NCBI GenBank assembly: GCA_023333565.1
Contig: JAJKFH010002273.1
Coordinates: 496,001 to 560,000 of the forward strand
Length of the DNA stretch: 64,000 nucleotides
Origin: Puffinus mauretanicus
Taxonomy: Eukaryota > Chordata > Aves > Procellariiformes > Procellariidae
Reading direction: 5' to 3'
Shown: piece after piece, positions 50,855 to 63,241 of the stretch
How positions within the stretch are numbered: the stretch's first letter is position 1
Layout of the letters: every line of letters begins with the position of its first letter
Translations under genes and position numbers: made by a program
Notes under the pieces: model-generated
The model's input: only the letters and a program-made list of their open reading frames with translations
What the model was told of the DNA's origin: nothing
Database searches by the model: none

Positions 50855-50970
50855 GCAGTCCCGTGATAAGGGCATTGCCCAGACAAAGGGAGGACTGAAG
50901 ATTGATCCGTGCTTCCCGAATCAAGTGCAAAGCCCAGTGCGATCCTAATTACTGCACTACAATGACACAT
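50855..50970 (-). mobile_element. tRNA-derived SINE-like relic
   Basis: Read on the - strand: 'gtagtgcagtaattaggatc', 'ctttgcacttgattcgggaa' and 'tgtctgggcaatgcccttat' in order. This matches the head, B-box region and 'tgtgaccttgggcaagtcactt' block of MIR/CORE-type SINEs. Similarity is low. Confidence 0.4.
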
Positions 50971-53900
50971 ATATCATTACTCTTCCCTATCCACTGTCTC
51001 CGCTTAGTGTTTCACAAGACAAGAAGCAAGCTGAGAATGCCAGCCCTGTCACTGCAATCCTGATCTAGAGAGGGACGAAGTCATGGGGATGCTTATTTAT
51101 TTTGTCCATGAATGAAAATGCACGGCTTCCAAGTTGTTATAAAAAGAAAAGAAAAATAGTGGCACAAGTTCCACCTCTATTTCTAGCTGGTTTTAAGAGG
51201 AAAAGTGTAAGTTGCCTGTGTGTGCTCAAAAGGTTCCCAAGTCCTGCAGGACTGTGGATCCTGACTTCATAAAAACAACTAACACAGATCACACAGATGC
51301 CTGAGAAAGATGCAATTTTAGGTACTTCTATTCCACATTTCCTTCCAGCTAGTTTAGATGGACTTTGAATTATATGGAAAAGTGGTTAAAATAAGGCTTC
51401 TGTAAATTCTGTGGAGGGATGTGGGTCTCAAAAAACCAACCATCACCATGTTTTAGTCCTGTCTAGATTTGGACTGCAGTGACAATGCTGGCATTCTCAG
51501 CTTGCTTTTTGTCTTGTGAATTATTTTAGTAGAGCCAGTGGATAAGAATGAGTAATTATGGAGGTGTCATAGCCGCACCATAATTAGGATTGCATTGAGC
51601 TTTGCAGTTAAATTTTATGCCTAATGCTCCCCTGCTGTCCCCCATCAGTGCACCACATTTGAAGTACAGCTACAATTAAACCACCATAAAACAGAGTACA
51701 CAACTAGACAAAATGATTAAAAGGAACCTGAATCCATGTGGTGTTAGAGAGGAATGACTTTCTTATGACATTAGTTGTTCTTGCTATAGGTTGTAGATTT
51801 CCAAGCACTTCAATTCGGTAATTTCCCTCTCTGCCCCTCTATTAATATTACAGTATGTGTCATCTTGGGTCCTATTATTTCTCCAATTGCAACATAGCCT
51901 CATCCAATATGACACAAAAGAACTATAAATAATCTTGGCTCTGTTTATGCTTGAATAGTTCAACATGCCTGAGATGCCTAGGCAGTCTGTGAACACAGCT
52001 ATTTGAAATATACATAGGGTTTTGTTTTCTTTAGCTTGGATATTCACATCAGTGCTGTTTTCCAGGAAGCAGGCAGAACATGAATGAAAAAGTCTCACTG
52101 TGCTGTTGAAGTCCAGAACACCTGCAAAAATCTGCTGGAGTTTGCAATAACCCCAGGGTATTTTTGGCTTGTTCTTCTTTTATATAGCGTTTGTTCACTT
52201 CCCTTTTCCTATGGTATTCTGAATAAGGCCTACAGTAGCATCCACCTGCTAGGATACAGACAGAGGGCATATAGGGCTTAATTGGGGGGTTAAAAAGCTA
52301 AACAAAACACTTATGTACTTACTGAATCAAAACACTAACTAACTAGTGATTCAGTCTTTTGGGGTAGGGTTTCAAATCTATTCATCTCACATCTGCATTC
52401 CTAAACAAAGCACGTGGAGTTGCAGACGTGCCCCAGAGTAATTATTATTAGGCAGTTTTGTGTGGGTCAGGATCTATAATCCTGTTAAATATTTGGGAGC
52501 TGCCTGGGAGGGAGGTGGAAAGGCTTTCTCTGTTGTCTTTTTCCAAGCATTTAGGACTTTGGAGGAAAGGAGGAGCATGGCAGCTGAGAGCAGGGAGTAC
52601 AAGAGATGACTGAGGAGGCACCTTAAGTCAAGTGGAGGTGAGAAAGCAGCGTGTGTATGCAGAGAAGGCAAGTTGTGTAGCGATGATCTGGGAACAGTCA
52701 GTACATGGTTGCATGCAGCCGTCAGTCCACCTGCACCGAGGAGGGCTTGGAAGCAGCGCAGGCATGAGAGAACCAGCCCAGACCTTGCACTGTTCAGTAG
52801 GATATCTGAGTGGGCATAAGATGACTCCGTGTCTTAGATGATAGCATGTACTAGCATTGATTTTCTGTGACTCAGGAAGCCCCAGATAGCCATCATCTTG
52901 GATAAAAGGGAGAGGAACCATGCAGTAATCACATTGTTTGGGTCCAGTTCTCATGTGCTGAATTGGCACAGAAAAGTCTCAGTTCATATGTGTATATATA
53001 TATCTAGTTGGAGATTATCACCTTGTTTGATGGCAGTGATGGTCAGCATCTCTTTGACTTGCCCTTTTCCAGACAGACTGCCTTACTGCTAGGATCTAAT
53101 TCTGCAGAGTGTATAGCATTGGAAGACAGGTTATAGCTAAATGCAAGTTATTGGGCTCCATGTACCAGTGACAGAGGGCATGTGTTATACAGGAATTTGT
53201 ATTTGGTGATCTAATGATACTGACATTTGTGGGTCTACTACAAATTAATGCAGCATTCTGATGTAATGCTAAGCAGGGATCCTAGCAGCAAGTTTCCATC
53301 TTGTTTACTAGATATTCTGCTTGTAAAACCATTCAGAGATCCCTACTGGATAAACTATTCCAACTTAGTGAAGTTCTTATTTATAAAGACCTTACTGACT
53401 TCAGGAGGAAGACAGGTTACAATAATTTTTCCATGCACGTGTCCTGTTCCAGAAAATATTTTATTGCTTGAAAATTCTGTTGTTTTTATTTTCTCTACAG
53501 CCTGCAATGCTGTTCAGACAGAGAAATATATTTTCTTCTAGGAACTTTTGTAATAAATGATATGTTATTTATTCTATTTTCACTACTCTTTGCACTACAA
53601 AAGCATGAATATCTTTTAATAAGTCATTAAACTGACAGTCATTACAGTAGATTAATTCAAAAACATTGGTGAAAACACTGTAAACTGCACTGAGGCCAAA
53701 ATGTGTGTAATCATAAAAGTTTACTAAAGTATGCCATCTAGAGGTCTTTGACAAAGCAGAAATAACATTTCAAAGTCTTCAGAGAAACATCACAATAGTA
53801 CCTCTCTAAGTATTTTGTCTTAACTGTACGTAATCTTAGTTAAAACTCAACTTTATGCATGAAACTATGGGCACTGGTGACAGGGAATAAGCTAAGGTTA

Positions 53901-54758
53901 GTTTCATCATTTTTCTGATCCAAAAAAACAATTTAAAATGGACTTGCAATTTACAGGTTAGGATTTTTATCTTGCGTGTATATAGCAAGACTTTCAGTTT
54001 TCATTCACTTCATCTTTTTGATGTAGAACATAAAAAAGACTTTTCAAATGGTGCTGCATAATAAATATTTGCATCATCTTTGCAGTGAAGAAAAATAAAT
54101 TAATCAAAGCTATAGGTAAATGTCCTCTTGTGAATATAGACAACTGAAACTATCTAAAACATGAGGAATTGAGTGCACAGTAATGATTTTTGTTCCTAGG
54201 GCCTGCCTGTATCTTAACAGGCAGTGAAACAAAGCTTTATCATTTTGAAAGCGAAGAAACTTCTGCTTGAAAAGAAAAAAAAAATAAAATGGTGTAGCAG
54301 TAATAGTGTTCATGAGGTTCATTCTGTAGAAAGGAATTCTGTAACAATCCTACAAGATAATAAAAACATCTTCTCACATCCACTTTTTTTTTTTCCTCCA
54401 GCAAAAAGATCTATAATTCTTAGTTTGCTTTTTTGTCAACTAAACGTGGGGTTCTTGTCAGGATTGCAATGGACATTTCATTTATGTGGAAGGGCTGTAG
54501 CCATATCACTTTAAAACTTGGGAGAATGGGCTTTAGAATGCATTTTGCATGATTGAATACAGTAGGAGTGCCAAGTAAACATTAAATTTTGAATTTGAAT
54601 TGAGTAATGCTTGTGATCCAGGACTTTTTTAGTACAAAGATGATCCTAAACCTTTGGGTATGATGAGGAAAAATAGTATTATAGTATGTATCCTACTCTG
54701 TCTTCCATAAATATCTGCTGGGATACCTTTTAGATTGCAGTTTTCTCATCTCAATTTC
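50971..54758. other. Intergenic, no gene seen
   Basis: Unique sequence. Chance frames of 104 to 113 codons occur on both strands around 51.8-53.5 kb without any recognisable domain. Confidence 0.5.
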
Positions 54759-54989
54759 CTAGGTGTCCTGGTTTCAGCTGGGATGGAGTTGATTTTCTTC
54801 CTATTAAGTGGTATAGAGCTGTGTTTTGGATGTAGTACGAGAATAATGTTGATAACACACTGATGTTTTAGTTGATGTTAAGTAGTGGTTACTTAGTCAA
54901 GGACTTTTCATCTTCCCATGCCCTGCCAGGTGTGGGGGGGGCTGGGAGGGAGCGTGGCCAGGACAGCTGGCCCAGCTGGCCAATGGGCT

Positions 54990-55798
54990 GGATCGATGGG
55001 CTGAGGCCAACTGTATGAGGTTCAACAAGGCCAAGTGCCGGGTCCTGCACTTCGGCCACAACAACCCCATGCAACGCCACAGGCTTGCGGAAGAGTGGCT
55101 GGAAAGCTGCCCAGAGGAAAAGGCCCTGGGGGTGCTGGTTGACAGCCGGCTGAACATGAGCCAGCAGTGTGCCCAGGTGGCCACGAAGGCCAATGGCATC
55201 CTGGCCTGTATCAGAAATAGTGTGGCCAGCAGGAACAGGGAGGTGATCGTGCCCCTGTACTCGGCACTGGTGAGGCCACACCTCGAATACTGTGTTCAGT
55301 TTTGGGCCCCTCACTACAAGACGGACATTGAGGTGCTGGAGCATGTCCAGAGAAGGGCAAGGAAGCTGGTGAAGGGCCTGGAGCACAAGTCTGATGAGGA
55401 GCGGCTGAGAGAACTGGGGTTGTTTAGTCTGGAGAAGAGGAGGCTGAGGGGAGACCTCATCGCGCTCTACAACTACCTGAAAGGAGGTTGTAGCGAGGTG
55501 GGTGTTGGTCTCTTCTCCCAAGTAACTAGCGATAGGATGAGAGGAAATGGCCTCAAGTTGCACCAAGGGAGGTTTAGATTGGACAGTAGGAGAAATTTCT
55601 TTACTGAAAGAGTGGTCAGGCCTTGGACCAGGCTGCCCGGGGAAGTGGTTGAGTCACCATTCCTGGAAGTATTTAAAAGACCTGTAGATGTGGCGCTTAG
55701 GGACATGGTTTAGTGGGCATGGTGGTGTTGGGTTGACAGTTGGACTCGATGATTTTAGAGGTCTTTTCCAACCTTAATGATTCTATGATTCTATGATT
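54990..55798 (+). mobile_element. CR1 LINE, 5'-truncated, nested in LTR C
   Basis: The 809-bp 3' part of a CR1 ends in ATTCTATGATTCTATGATT, the family's terminal 8-bp repeat. It interrupts the LTR after CCAATGGGCT, and the LTR resumes with GGGCTATTCC. The repeated GGGCT (54985..54989 and 55799..55803) is a short target duplication, an uncommon clear case for CR1. It is a close relative of the 42-kb copy: much of the sequence is identical by eye. Confidence 0.95.
54991..55713 (+). pseudogene. CR1 ORF2 C-terminal fragment, frame intact
   Basis: The frame is open from the truncation point to the natural stop at 55711..55713, encoding about 240 residues of the ORF2 C-terminal region. It runs from [16 protein letters not shown] through [14 protein letters not shown] sequence to the [15 protein letters not shown] end. 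The reverse-transcriptase catalytic motifs lie upstream and are missing, so it cannot act on its own. The ATG at 55015 is internal, not a true start. The open frame suggests a young insertion or few mutations since it arrived. Confidence 0.85.
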
Positions 55799-55816
55799 GG
55801 GCTATTCCATATCATA

Positions 55817-55838
55817 TGACGTCATGCTCAGCATATAA
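55817..55838 (+). promoter_or_regulatory. LTR C promoter: perfect CRE plus TATA
   Basis: The palindrome TGACGTCA (55817..55824), a consensus CREB/ATF site, lies 17 nt before TATAA (55834..55838), counted first base to first base. LTR D has the same layout. Confidence 0.65.
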
Positions 55839-56020
55839 GGCTGGGAGAAGAAGAAGGAGAGGGGGGACGTTCGGAGTGATGGCATTTGTCTTCCCAAGTC
55901 ACCGTTACGTGTGATGGAGCCCTGCTTTTCTGGAGATGGCTGAACACCTGCCTGCCCCTGGGAAGTAGTGAATGAATTCCTGGTTTTGCTTTGCTTGCAT
56001 GCGCGGCTTTTGCTTTACTT

Positions 56021-56026
56021 ATTAAA
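56021..56026 (+). terminator. LTR C poly(A) signal
   Basis: ATTAAA in a conserved context (ATTAAACTGTCTTTATCTCA) shared with LTR D and, slightly altered, with LTRs A and B. Confidence 0.65.
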
Positions 56027-56141
56027 CTGTCTTTATCTCAACCCAAGAGTTTTCTCACTTTTACCCATCCCATTGTGGGGGGAGTGAGCGAGTGGCTGCG
56101 TGGTGCTCAGTGGCCGGCTGGGGTTAAACCACGACACTAGG

Positions 56142-59100
56142 CAAAACTTGACTTTATACGCCGTAACTCCTGCTGGTGCATTTCTGAAGGCAAGAGAAGG
56201 AGAAAGAATGGGAAGTGGAAGGAGGTGGCCTCTGGTCTTGTTTTCGAATGGGCTGAGGATTTAAAATGGCACATAAGTGTGTGTCTCTGAATTTCATTCG
56301 TACATTTAAAAGACAGGAAGGTACAAGTTTTGTCCATTTACATCTTTATTTTCAGAGTAAAACGGAAGCGAGAAGTCCCAGCAGGAACCTCCCCATTTGA
56401 ACACAGAGAGGTTGTGCAGGGACATGTAGAGATCTGTCTCAGGCAACTCTGAGCTTTGATTCAAGTTCTAGATGTGAACTGCTTTTGCCTTTTCCTGAAG
56501 AAAAAGCTGGAGGAAAGATTGCTAGTAAAAGGATTTCCTCTTTTCTTTCTCACTTTGACTTCACTATAAATGATGTAGTTGAGTATGCCTGTTATTGAGA
56601 AAGGACTAAATATTACATTCTGATAATAAATGTATAATAGAGTCTGTGATGGAAATCCTAGCTGAGATAAAGGAAGATTTCTCAGTGTGGCTTTGTAGCG
56701 CAAAAAAAAAAAAATCTTTTGCACTTTCTGGAGAATCAGAAATAGGCAGCAGAGAAGAAATTGTGGTGGTTGTTTAAGTCTAGATTTCCCTCAGGAGAAA
56801 AATCAGTCTGAGCGATGCTAAGGAATAAAGCAGAGAGAAGCTAGGGTCTCCAGCAAGATCCGTGGCTTTCTGAGAGTGGACGTTGGGTTTGGTCCTTCCT
56901 AACCAAAGAAATAAGCCGGTCTGCCTTATTTGTATTGTAATGAAGTGTGAGATTAGATGAGATTACCTATGTGTACAGGCTTTCTTTTTTATGAATGATT
57001 CTCTAATATCTTGCTTCATTTATTACTGCAGCAGGCCAGTATTACAAAAGCTGCTGGTCACAGGTTCCCGAAAGCAGCCGGCACAGGGGTAATTTCGGAG
57101 AGGCAGGGAGTGGTGTTCAGCCTCCGGCGGCATCCCACTTCTGGGTGTGCACTTAAAGAGCCTGGGAAGGAGCAGAGCTGCAATCAGCTCCGCAACAAGT
57201 AATTAAAACTTGATTCCCTCCTCCATCTTCCCCTGCACTGTTCATCACCTACCTTTAAAAATAAGCTAAAAAATTGGTTATGGATATTAACAGTCCTGTT
57301 GCTACAGAGAAACGCAACATGTGGTGGTGGATTAATAATTAAAATCAGGAAACTAAGAGCACAAGCACTCGAGGGAGTCAGCAGCAATAATGTTATTGAA
57401 ACAGCCAACTTAAGAGTCGGAATTTCTCAAATAATTTAAATGTTAACTTTTAAGGTCACCTATTGAAGATCAAAGAGCGTATAAATCATCAGCAACTACA
57501 CCAACTTTCTGCATAATTGGAAGTTTATAATCAGCCTGTTTCTCTGTCTCTCTGTGTTTGGAGAAACAGCAAAGCCTCATAAGCTCAGAAAGCTTCTTAA
57601 AGGTGGAGTATAAAATAAATGAGATTTGGGCACTTCAGGTAATATATACATTGCAGTCAGAGGAGAAGGGGTGAAGAAAACAAAGATAAATGATGAGATG
57701 CTGAACTCTGTGCAGCCACAGTTGGATTTCTACCTATAATCAGGCCTGCCCTAGTGTAAAGGTAGTCCGAGTATCTCTGTGTTGTATTACAGGCACTGGT
57801 ATACTTGAATGAAAAGTTGTGTAAGTACTTCTGGAAATCGCTAGCCTTGTTCTAAAATTGTGTTTTGTTTATTTTTTTTAACCCAAAAAATTTTTTTGTT
57901 CCATTTTTGTTTTTACTCTCATTTTCCTTCTGTCTCTTAACTGTTGAGAAGACCACCTTCATCTAATCCCTGCTGGCATTCCCCCATAATGAATTGTTCT
58001 CCAAGGCCTTTCCTGCCTTTGCCTTTGGATCAGGCACCCAAAGCCCTTTAGACCTTGGGAAAATCTCCTGTGGGATGTGTGTGTCACACAGTGGGTTCCC
58101 CACAAAGCCAATGAGTCCACGCAGAAAGTTGTTTTAATCTTACTGCATGCTTCTGACTTGTTGAAAGTAAACATGAAAGTCTGAGCCAGGCTTTTCCTCT
58201 CTTCTAGCTCCGAAGCTGCTTGCATGATATGTCCTGGTGACAGCTCATGGAGTTGTTGTTGGTTTTGTTTCTTTTTTGTGTGTGTTTGTTTGTTTGTTTT
58301 TGGTTTAACCCTGATGTAGAGGTCATTATCAAAATACTATTTTTTCCTCTTTTCAGTTTTCCAGCTGCTGCTTCTTTGAATACCTGTTTGCACTGAAGGG
58401 CCACTAGATGTGCTTCAGAGGAAGCCTGCCGAAATTTCAGAACCCTGCTGCTTCTCAACGAGGGCAGACCACCCTCTCAGATATTGATTTCAATAATAAA
58501 GGGTTGCTATCCTTAATAGTGACTAACAATGGGAAGGACATTAAATCTCGGGGATCTAAAACTAAAAGGATGAGGAGTAAAAAGCTTGCATGTGGTGAAT
58601 TTTATTCCACATATGTTAAACAAGGGATTCTTGTCTCTTCTATACTAGTATCTCCTTCTGGGTACCCACAGAAACAAGAAATCAGAGGAGCTAGCGTTTC
58701 ATGACAAACCTCTGAAGAGTTTATGAATGTTTAAAAAAATGTAGTAATCTTTGCCTTCACTAGAAGTGCAGAAAATTGCTTATTAGTCAGTTGAAAGGTA
58801 TCTTCTCTGCCTTTTCCCCTGTCCAAACGGTCTTGCTGTTGTCATATTGATTAAAAGTAACTATCCATTTCCTTACCTGAGGTAAGTCCCTATTATCAGA
58901 GAAATGAGGAGCAGCAGTGTGCAGTGTTTTGTCTGGAGCTTTTCTAATTGGGACTCTGCCTGTGTGCTAGAGGTCCTTTTATTTTCAGCACTCCAGGAAG
59001 CAAGCTTGATTTAAACCATAACCTTGGAATTAAAATGTGTATGTGTGTGGGAAATGTTTTTTAAGTAGTTTGGGTTTTATAAGAATTTATAATGGAAAAT

Positions 59101-60180
59101 AAAACCTTGAAAGTTTGCATTTCTTTTTCCTTCTTTATCATTTGTGTGGTTAATTTGCTGGTAAACGTATTAAGGCTCCAAACTGTAGTCTTTCAAATTT
59201 AAAGCATGTTGTCTTTTCCCACTGCCATGCCATTCTTGTTAATTCTATAGTTATTAATTCTATATGTTGCAGCAGCACCCAGAAGCCAGTAGCATGATCA
59301 AAACCTTGTAATGCACTTTGCTGTACAACAAAATAGGAAGACACAGTTTTTCCACTCTCCGAAGTCCCTGTCCTTCACTATCTTTTGGAGGTAACTTAAT
59401 ATGTTTTAAAACGTCAACTATTCAGCTATGTTCATATATCACCTCTCATCCATCTGCCCCTCGACCAACCATCGTTAACTGTTTGAACTCCTACGGTTAT
59501 GAGAGCGAAGATCAGGTCTGAGGAAACGCTTAAAGGAATAAAATAGCATAGTGGTGAGAAAGAGATGGAAATGTGAATTTTTGAAATTTAATTGATAGTA
59601 ATTTAAAGAGAGCCTTGAATTCTCTCCGTTATATCCATCCTACTTCTAGGTGCTTCTGATTGCCCTGCCTTCGTCTCTCTGCTCTCCTTTCTTTTCCTGC
59701 ACTGTATAGTTTCTTCTCACCCTGTTAGTCTGCTATACCCTCATTTGTATACAGTGTTTTTTCCTTCCATTTCCAGCACGAGGCATGTTTCTTCCCCTTG
59801 AGCACTTTCATTTCCCTCTCCATTTTTCCCCCCACTTGCCTGAGATTTTCAATCATCATTTCATAGCAGTGGTCCCTATGCTCACAACGCTGTACCTGCC
59901 ACGGAAAGAAAAAAACATTACTTGATTCATTTTAGAAATGATTTTACAATACGACAGGATAAAAAGGCCTGGGGATATAAACAAGCTCAGAAATATTTCG
60001 AGATCAGGTAGACATAATTAGAACACAGACCGTTGATTAGATTGTTTCATTTTGCAACAATGCGAGTTTAATCATGTTGGAAATTGGTTACGGGATTTCT
60101 TGTGGAGATTAGATATTTCTATCACATTTTAGTCTCCTTTAATTACACAAATAAATACTGGTTGTTTACTTTTTTTGGCT
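56142..60180. other. Intergenic, no gene seen
   Basis: Unique sequence with a (TTTG)n microsatellite near 58276..58302. Frames of up to 98 codons occur, none recognisable. Stretches at 57420..57540 and 60000..60180 are dense in homeodomain- and forkhead-like words, which could mark conserved enhancers, but this is conjecture. Confidence 0.45.
58276..58302. repeat. (TTTG)n microsatellite
   Basis: GTGTGTGTTTGTTTGTTTG-type tract. Confidence 0.8.
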
Positions 60181-60229
60181 TTTTTCCTGTCAGTGTGCAG
60201 ACAGTAACTAGGCCTGTTGTTCAGCAGCC

Positions 60230-60495
60230 ACGCTAAGTGCAACCAGCCTCCTTACGGCTCCTGCTGGGAGAGGAGCGGAGCAGAGAGGTCGGTGCCCTTT
60301 TTATTTCGCGAGGGGATTACTGCATTACCCGCTTCCTGATTCCTCCCTCTCCCTGATCAAAGCTCTGTTCCCTTCTGTTTGAAATCTCAGACACCAAAGC
60401 AGAAGTTACTGCCTCCAGTTCAGGCTATACAGAAGTGCCCTTCTTGAGCAAAAACACAAAAATGAGGAGAGCATCTCGATGCCTGAATTGCTGAA
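60230..60495 (+). other. CpG-containing stretch with splice donor; possible non-coding exon
   Basis: A GC-richer patch with 'gagaggagcggagcagagag' and 'ttcgcgaggg' is followed by about 170 nt ending GCTGAAG|GTAAGTACAG, a consensus splice donor at 60496. Short frames only, so if transcribed it is probably a lncRNA or UTR exon. No acceptor or partner exon was identified. Confidence 0.25.
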
Positions 60496-60776
60496 GGTAA
60501 GTACAGGGCTCCGTTGCAGTGCGATGCACCGAGGGGGGGTAGAGCTGAGCCTGTCTGTCACAGTATGTCCTTCTGGAGCAACATGGTGGTCAGCAGAGAT
60601 GCCCCAGGTGCTGTATTGCCATGCCAATGTGACGACAGCACCTGAGTTTAACTGTCCTTTCCTGCACTGTGCAGTGCTGTGGTGGCAGAGCTGGCCCCCA
60701 GCTCTTCTGCACCTGGCGATGCTCACGTCCGTTCTTCTGTGCAGATGCACCCACGCAGGTGAACCATGCCTCTTTA

Positions 60777-60818
60777 TTTATATATATATATATACAGATA
60801 CATATATACATATATGTA
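60777..60818. repeat. TA dinucleotide microsatellite
   Basis: TATATATATATATATACAG followed by imperfect CATATATA words. Confidence 0.85.
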
Positions 60819-61414
60819 GCACTAGGCTGGCAAAAAAATGTAAATAACTTTCACATGGGAAAGAGCAGAAACATCTCAGCATTTTTCCGTCCCTTGGTCT
60901 ATGAGGCTGCAGCCTCACTGAAGTAAAAGAAGTTGCCTTCTTTCTTTTTAGCTCCCCACTGGTTTCTGTGTCACCCCTGCTATGTGTGGCACCGCTGATT
61001 CCCTGGGAGGGGTAGCCTTTGCCGCCACAGAACAGCACATATGGCAACAGGAGATGGCCGGTTTACGAAGGCAGACCTAGACTGCCAGTCCCGCAGGTCA
61101 GGTTTTATGCTGTGGAGATGTGAAGGTCAAACTAGTTGAGAGGTAAATGCTTCGCCTAGGCTTCTGCATGCAGTGTGAGACCTTCTCCTTCAGTATGACA
61201 GAGGAAGTTTATGGGATTCCAGGAGACTGAATGCACCAAGCTGGGCCTGATAATCTTATGGGAAAACAAATTCATTGTTTTCCCATGAGCCTCCCACCTT
61301 TTGAGCCACATGGACCTAGTCAGGTTATTCACATGCTGCCTGGACTACCACCCTTGTACAGTTTATATAGCATCTAATCCACACATAGGCTCAGCAGATA
61401 CCAATTCTATGGCT

Positions 61415-61451
61415 TTAATAATACATAATAATATATAATATATAATAATTA
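61415..61451. repeat. AT-rich AATAATA-type repeat
   Basis: Imperfect ATAATA/TATAATA units. Confidence 0.75.
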
Positions 61452-63241
61452 TCCTCCAATAATTATTTCCTGATTGCAGATAACTTTTTTCCTTTTTTTT
61501 GTCTTCTCTCTAACTCCGCCCTGATGTGTCAAATACATCTTTGGTGATGCAGATTTGCAAGCAGTCTGCTTCAAAAATTGCAGGTACACATTACCTTGTG
61601 GGCAGGTGGCACAACTTCCAACATTAATGTTTCCATAACATTAAGAAATGGATAACCTAGTGCACGATTCCAAATTATTGAGGTTTAGGAACTCTGCGTA
61701 TACCTGCAAGACTTAATTCTATGAAGTAAACTTTACAAAATGTTTTTAACAGAACCTTTTTCCTGCAACAGAAGTCTGTTAAACTTCAGGTGTAACAAGC
61801 AATCTCTCTGTATGCCATCCAGCATTCCACATAAAGGTGTAGGACATGTTAAAAGCCAGTAGCTCTGCGTATATATATCCGGACAGCAATATTGTCATCT
61901 TGAGCATTTTTTGCATGGAAGGGAGAGTAGTATGATAGTGCTGATGGTTTTTGTGTCTTTTTCCCCTGCGGATTGATTTTGAAAACTTAATTCTGATGTG
62001 TATGCTGCTGGATTCACCTTCTGAGAATAAGAAAATCTGTTCTTAAAAATAGGTCAATACGGTGAGGAAACAAAGGGAAAATATTGAGAAGGAAATAGAA
62101 AAATAAATTGTGTGATACCGATAAGATAATGTTGATGAGCAGTCCAGAGAAAGAGATGGTAGTAAAGAGATAAGGAGAGTATTCAAACATGCAAATTTGA
62201 AATATATAAAGACCTACAGAGCAAATTAGAAGAGATTTTGATAACAAAATCAAAATTTTCATGAGTTATTTCAAGACATGAATAGAATACATGGTCCTCA
62301 TAAGGACAGTTCTATCAGTTTTTCTATTAGACAGTGAATGTTCAGGCCTGCTTCCTCACTTTTTTTTTTTTTTAATTGAAGGTTTTCTGCGTCAATACTG
62401 CATTCCTTTCAACCAAACCACTGTTCCCTTGGTCATCTATAGCTCCAGAAACATCATCAAAACTTTTTGTAGCTCACAAGCCTGTCTCTTACAAGTAGAG
62501 TCGCCTTTCAGAAAGAGTGGTCTTAAATTCCTGGAGGAAATGCTTCATACGGTCAAATGGGCTTTGTGAACCAAAGTAAATAATGTGAGGTTCACAAAAT
62601 ATCCAGCTTAACAAAGTTTCCCCCACTCCTAGTTCACCTGGGGTTTGAAGAAACCAGTCAGCCAAAGCAGTTCAAATCTGAAGCTGGGAAAACTGTAAAA
62701 ATTTAACATAAAAAGGAGAAGCATTTCTCTGTGCCACAGTGAATACCAAAACATATTTGATAAGACTGACTTAATGTAAGTGTGATAAACCAGTTTTTAG
62801 CATAACATTCTGTATTGTCTCTTTGCATAATACCTAACGATTCTTTGACAGTGTAATCTATAAAGGCAAAATAATACGTAAAAGATGTAGTACACAGAAG
62901 AGATGAATACAGGGCGTAGGTTTCTTTTTGAGGTCCATGCTGTGCCATGAGAGGAAGCACATTCAGATACCAAGGGAAGACCCTTCTGTCCACAAAGGTC
63001 AGGATGTCTCACCATCTGTCCCAGTTTCGGCTGGGATAGGGTTAAATTTCTTCCTAGTGCTGTGTTTTGGATTTAGTATGAGGAGAATGTTGATAACACA
63101 CTGATGTTTTCAGTTGTTGCTAAGTGCCCTCCTAGTCCAAGGACAGCTCCCGTGCCTACTGACTGAGCTAGGTACACAAGATGGGAGGGAACATAATCAG
63201 GACAGCCAGCCCAGCTGGCTAATGGGGTATTCCATACCATG

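Larger units (their letters stand above)
54764..56136 (+). mobile_element. Solo LTR C, split by a nested CR1
   Basis: The LTR starts TGTCCTGGTTTCAGCTGGGA and ends TTAAACCACGACA. The 5-bp target duplication is CTAGG at 54759..54763 and 56137..56141. Removing the CR1 at 54990..55798 and one duplicated GGGCT leaves about 559 bp, the size of the sister LTRs. It carries TGACGTCA at 55817, a TATA box at 55834 and ATTAAA at 56021. Its U3 resembles LTRs A and D, but everything after the TATA box resembles LTR B instead, so it is a mosaic. No provirus interior is present. Confidence 0.94.
60500..63011. other. Intergenic, no gene seen
   Basis: Unique sequence with TA-rich microsatellites at 60777..60818 and 61415..61451. 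A 122-codon + strand frame at 60479..60847 runs into the TA repeat and looks like chance. Confidence 0.5.

Noticed and set aside
50855..50970. A functional tRNA gene
   Set aside because: No cloverleaf can be drawn with a proper acceptor stem, and the resemblance is to a SINE head only.
54889..55706. 225-codon - strand frame and others antisense to the CR1 at 55 kb
   Set aside because: Shadow of the CR1 ORF2 frame on the opposite strand. The same shadow appears at 42294..42659 opposite the other copy.
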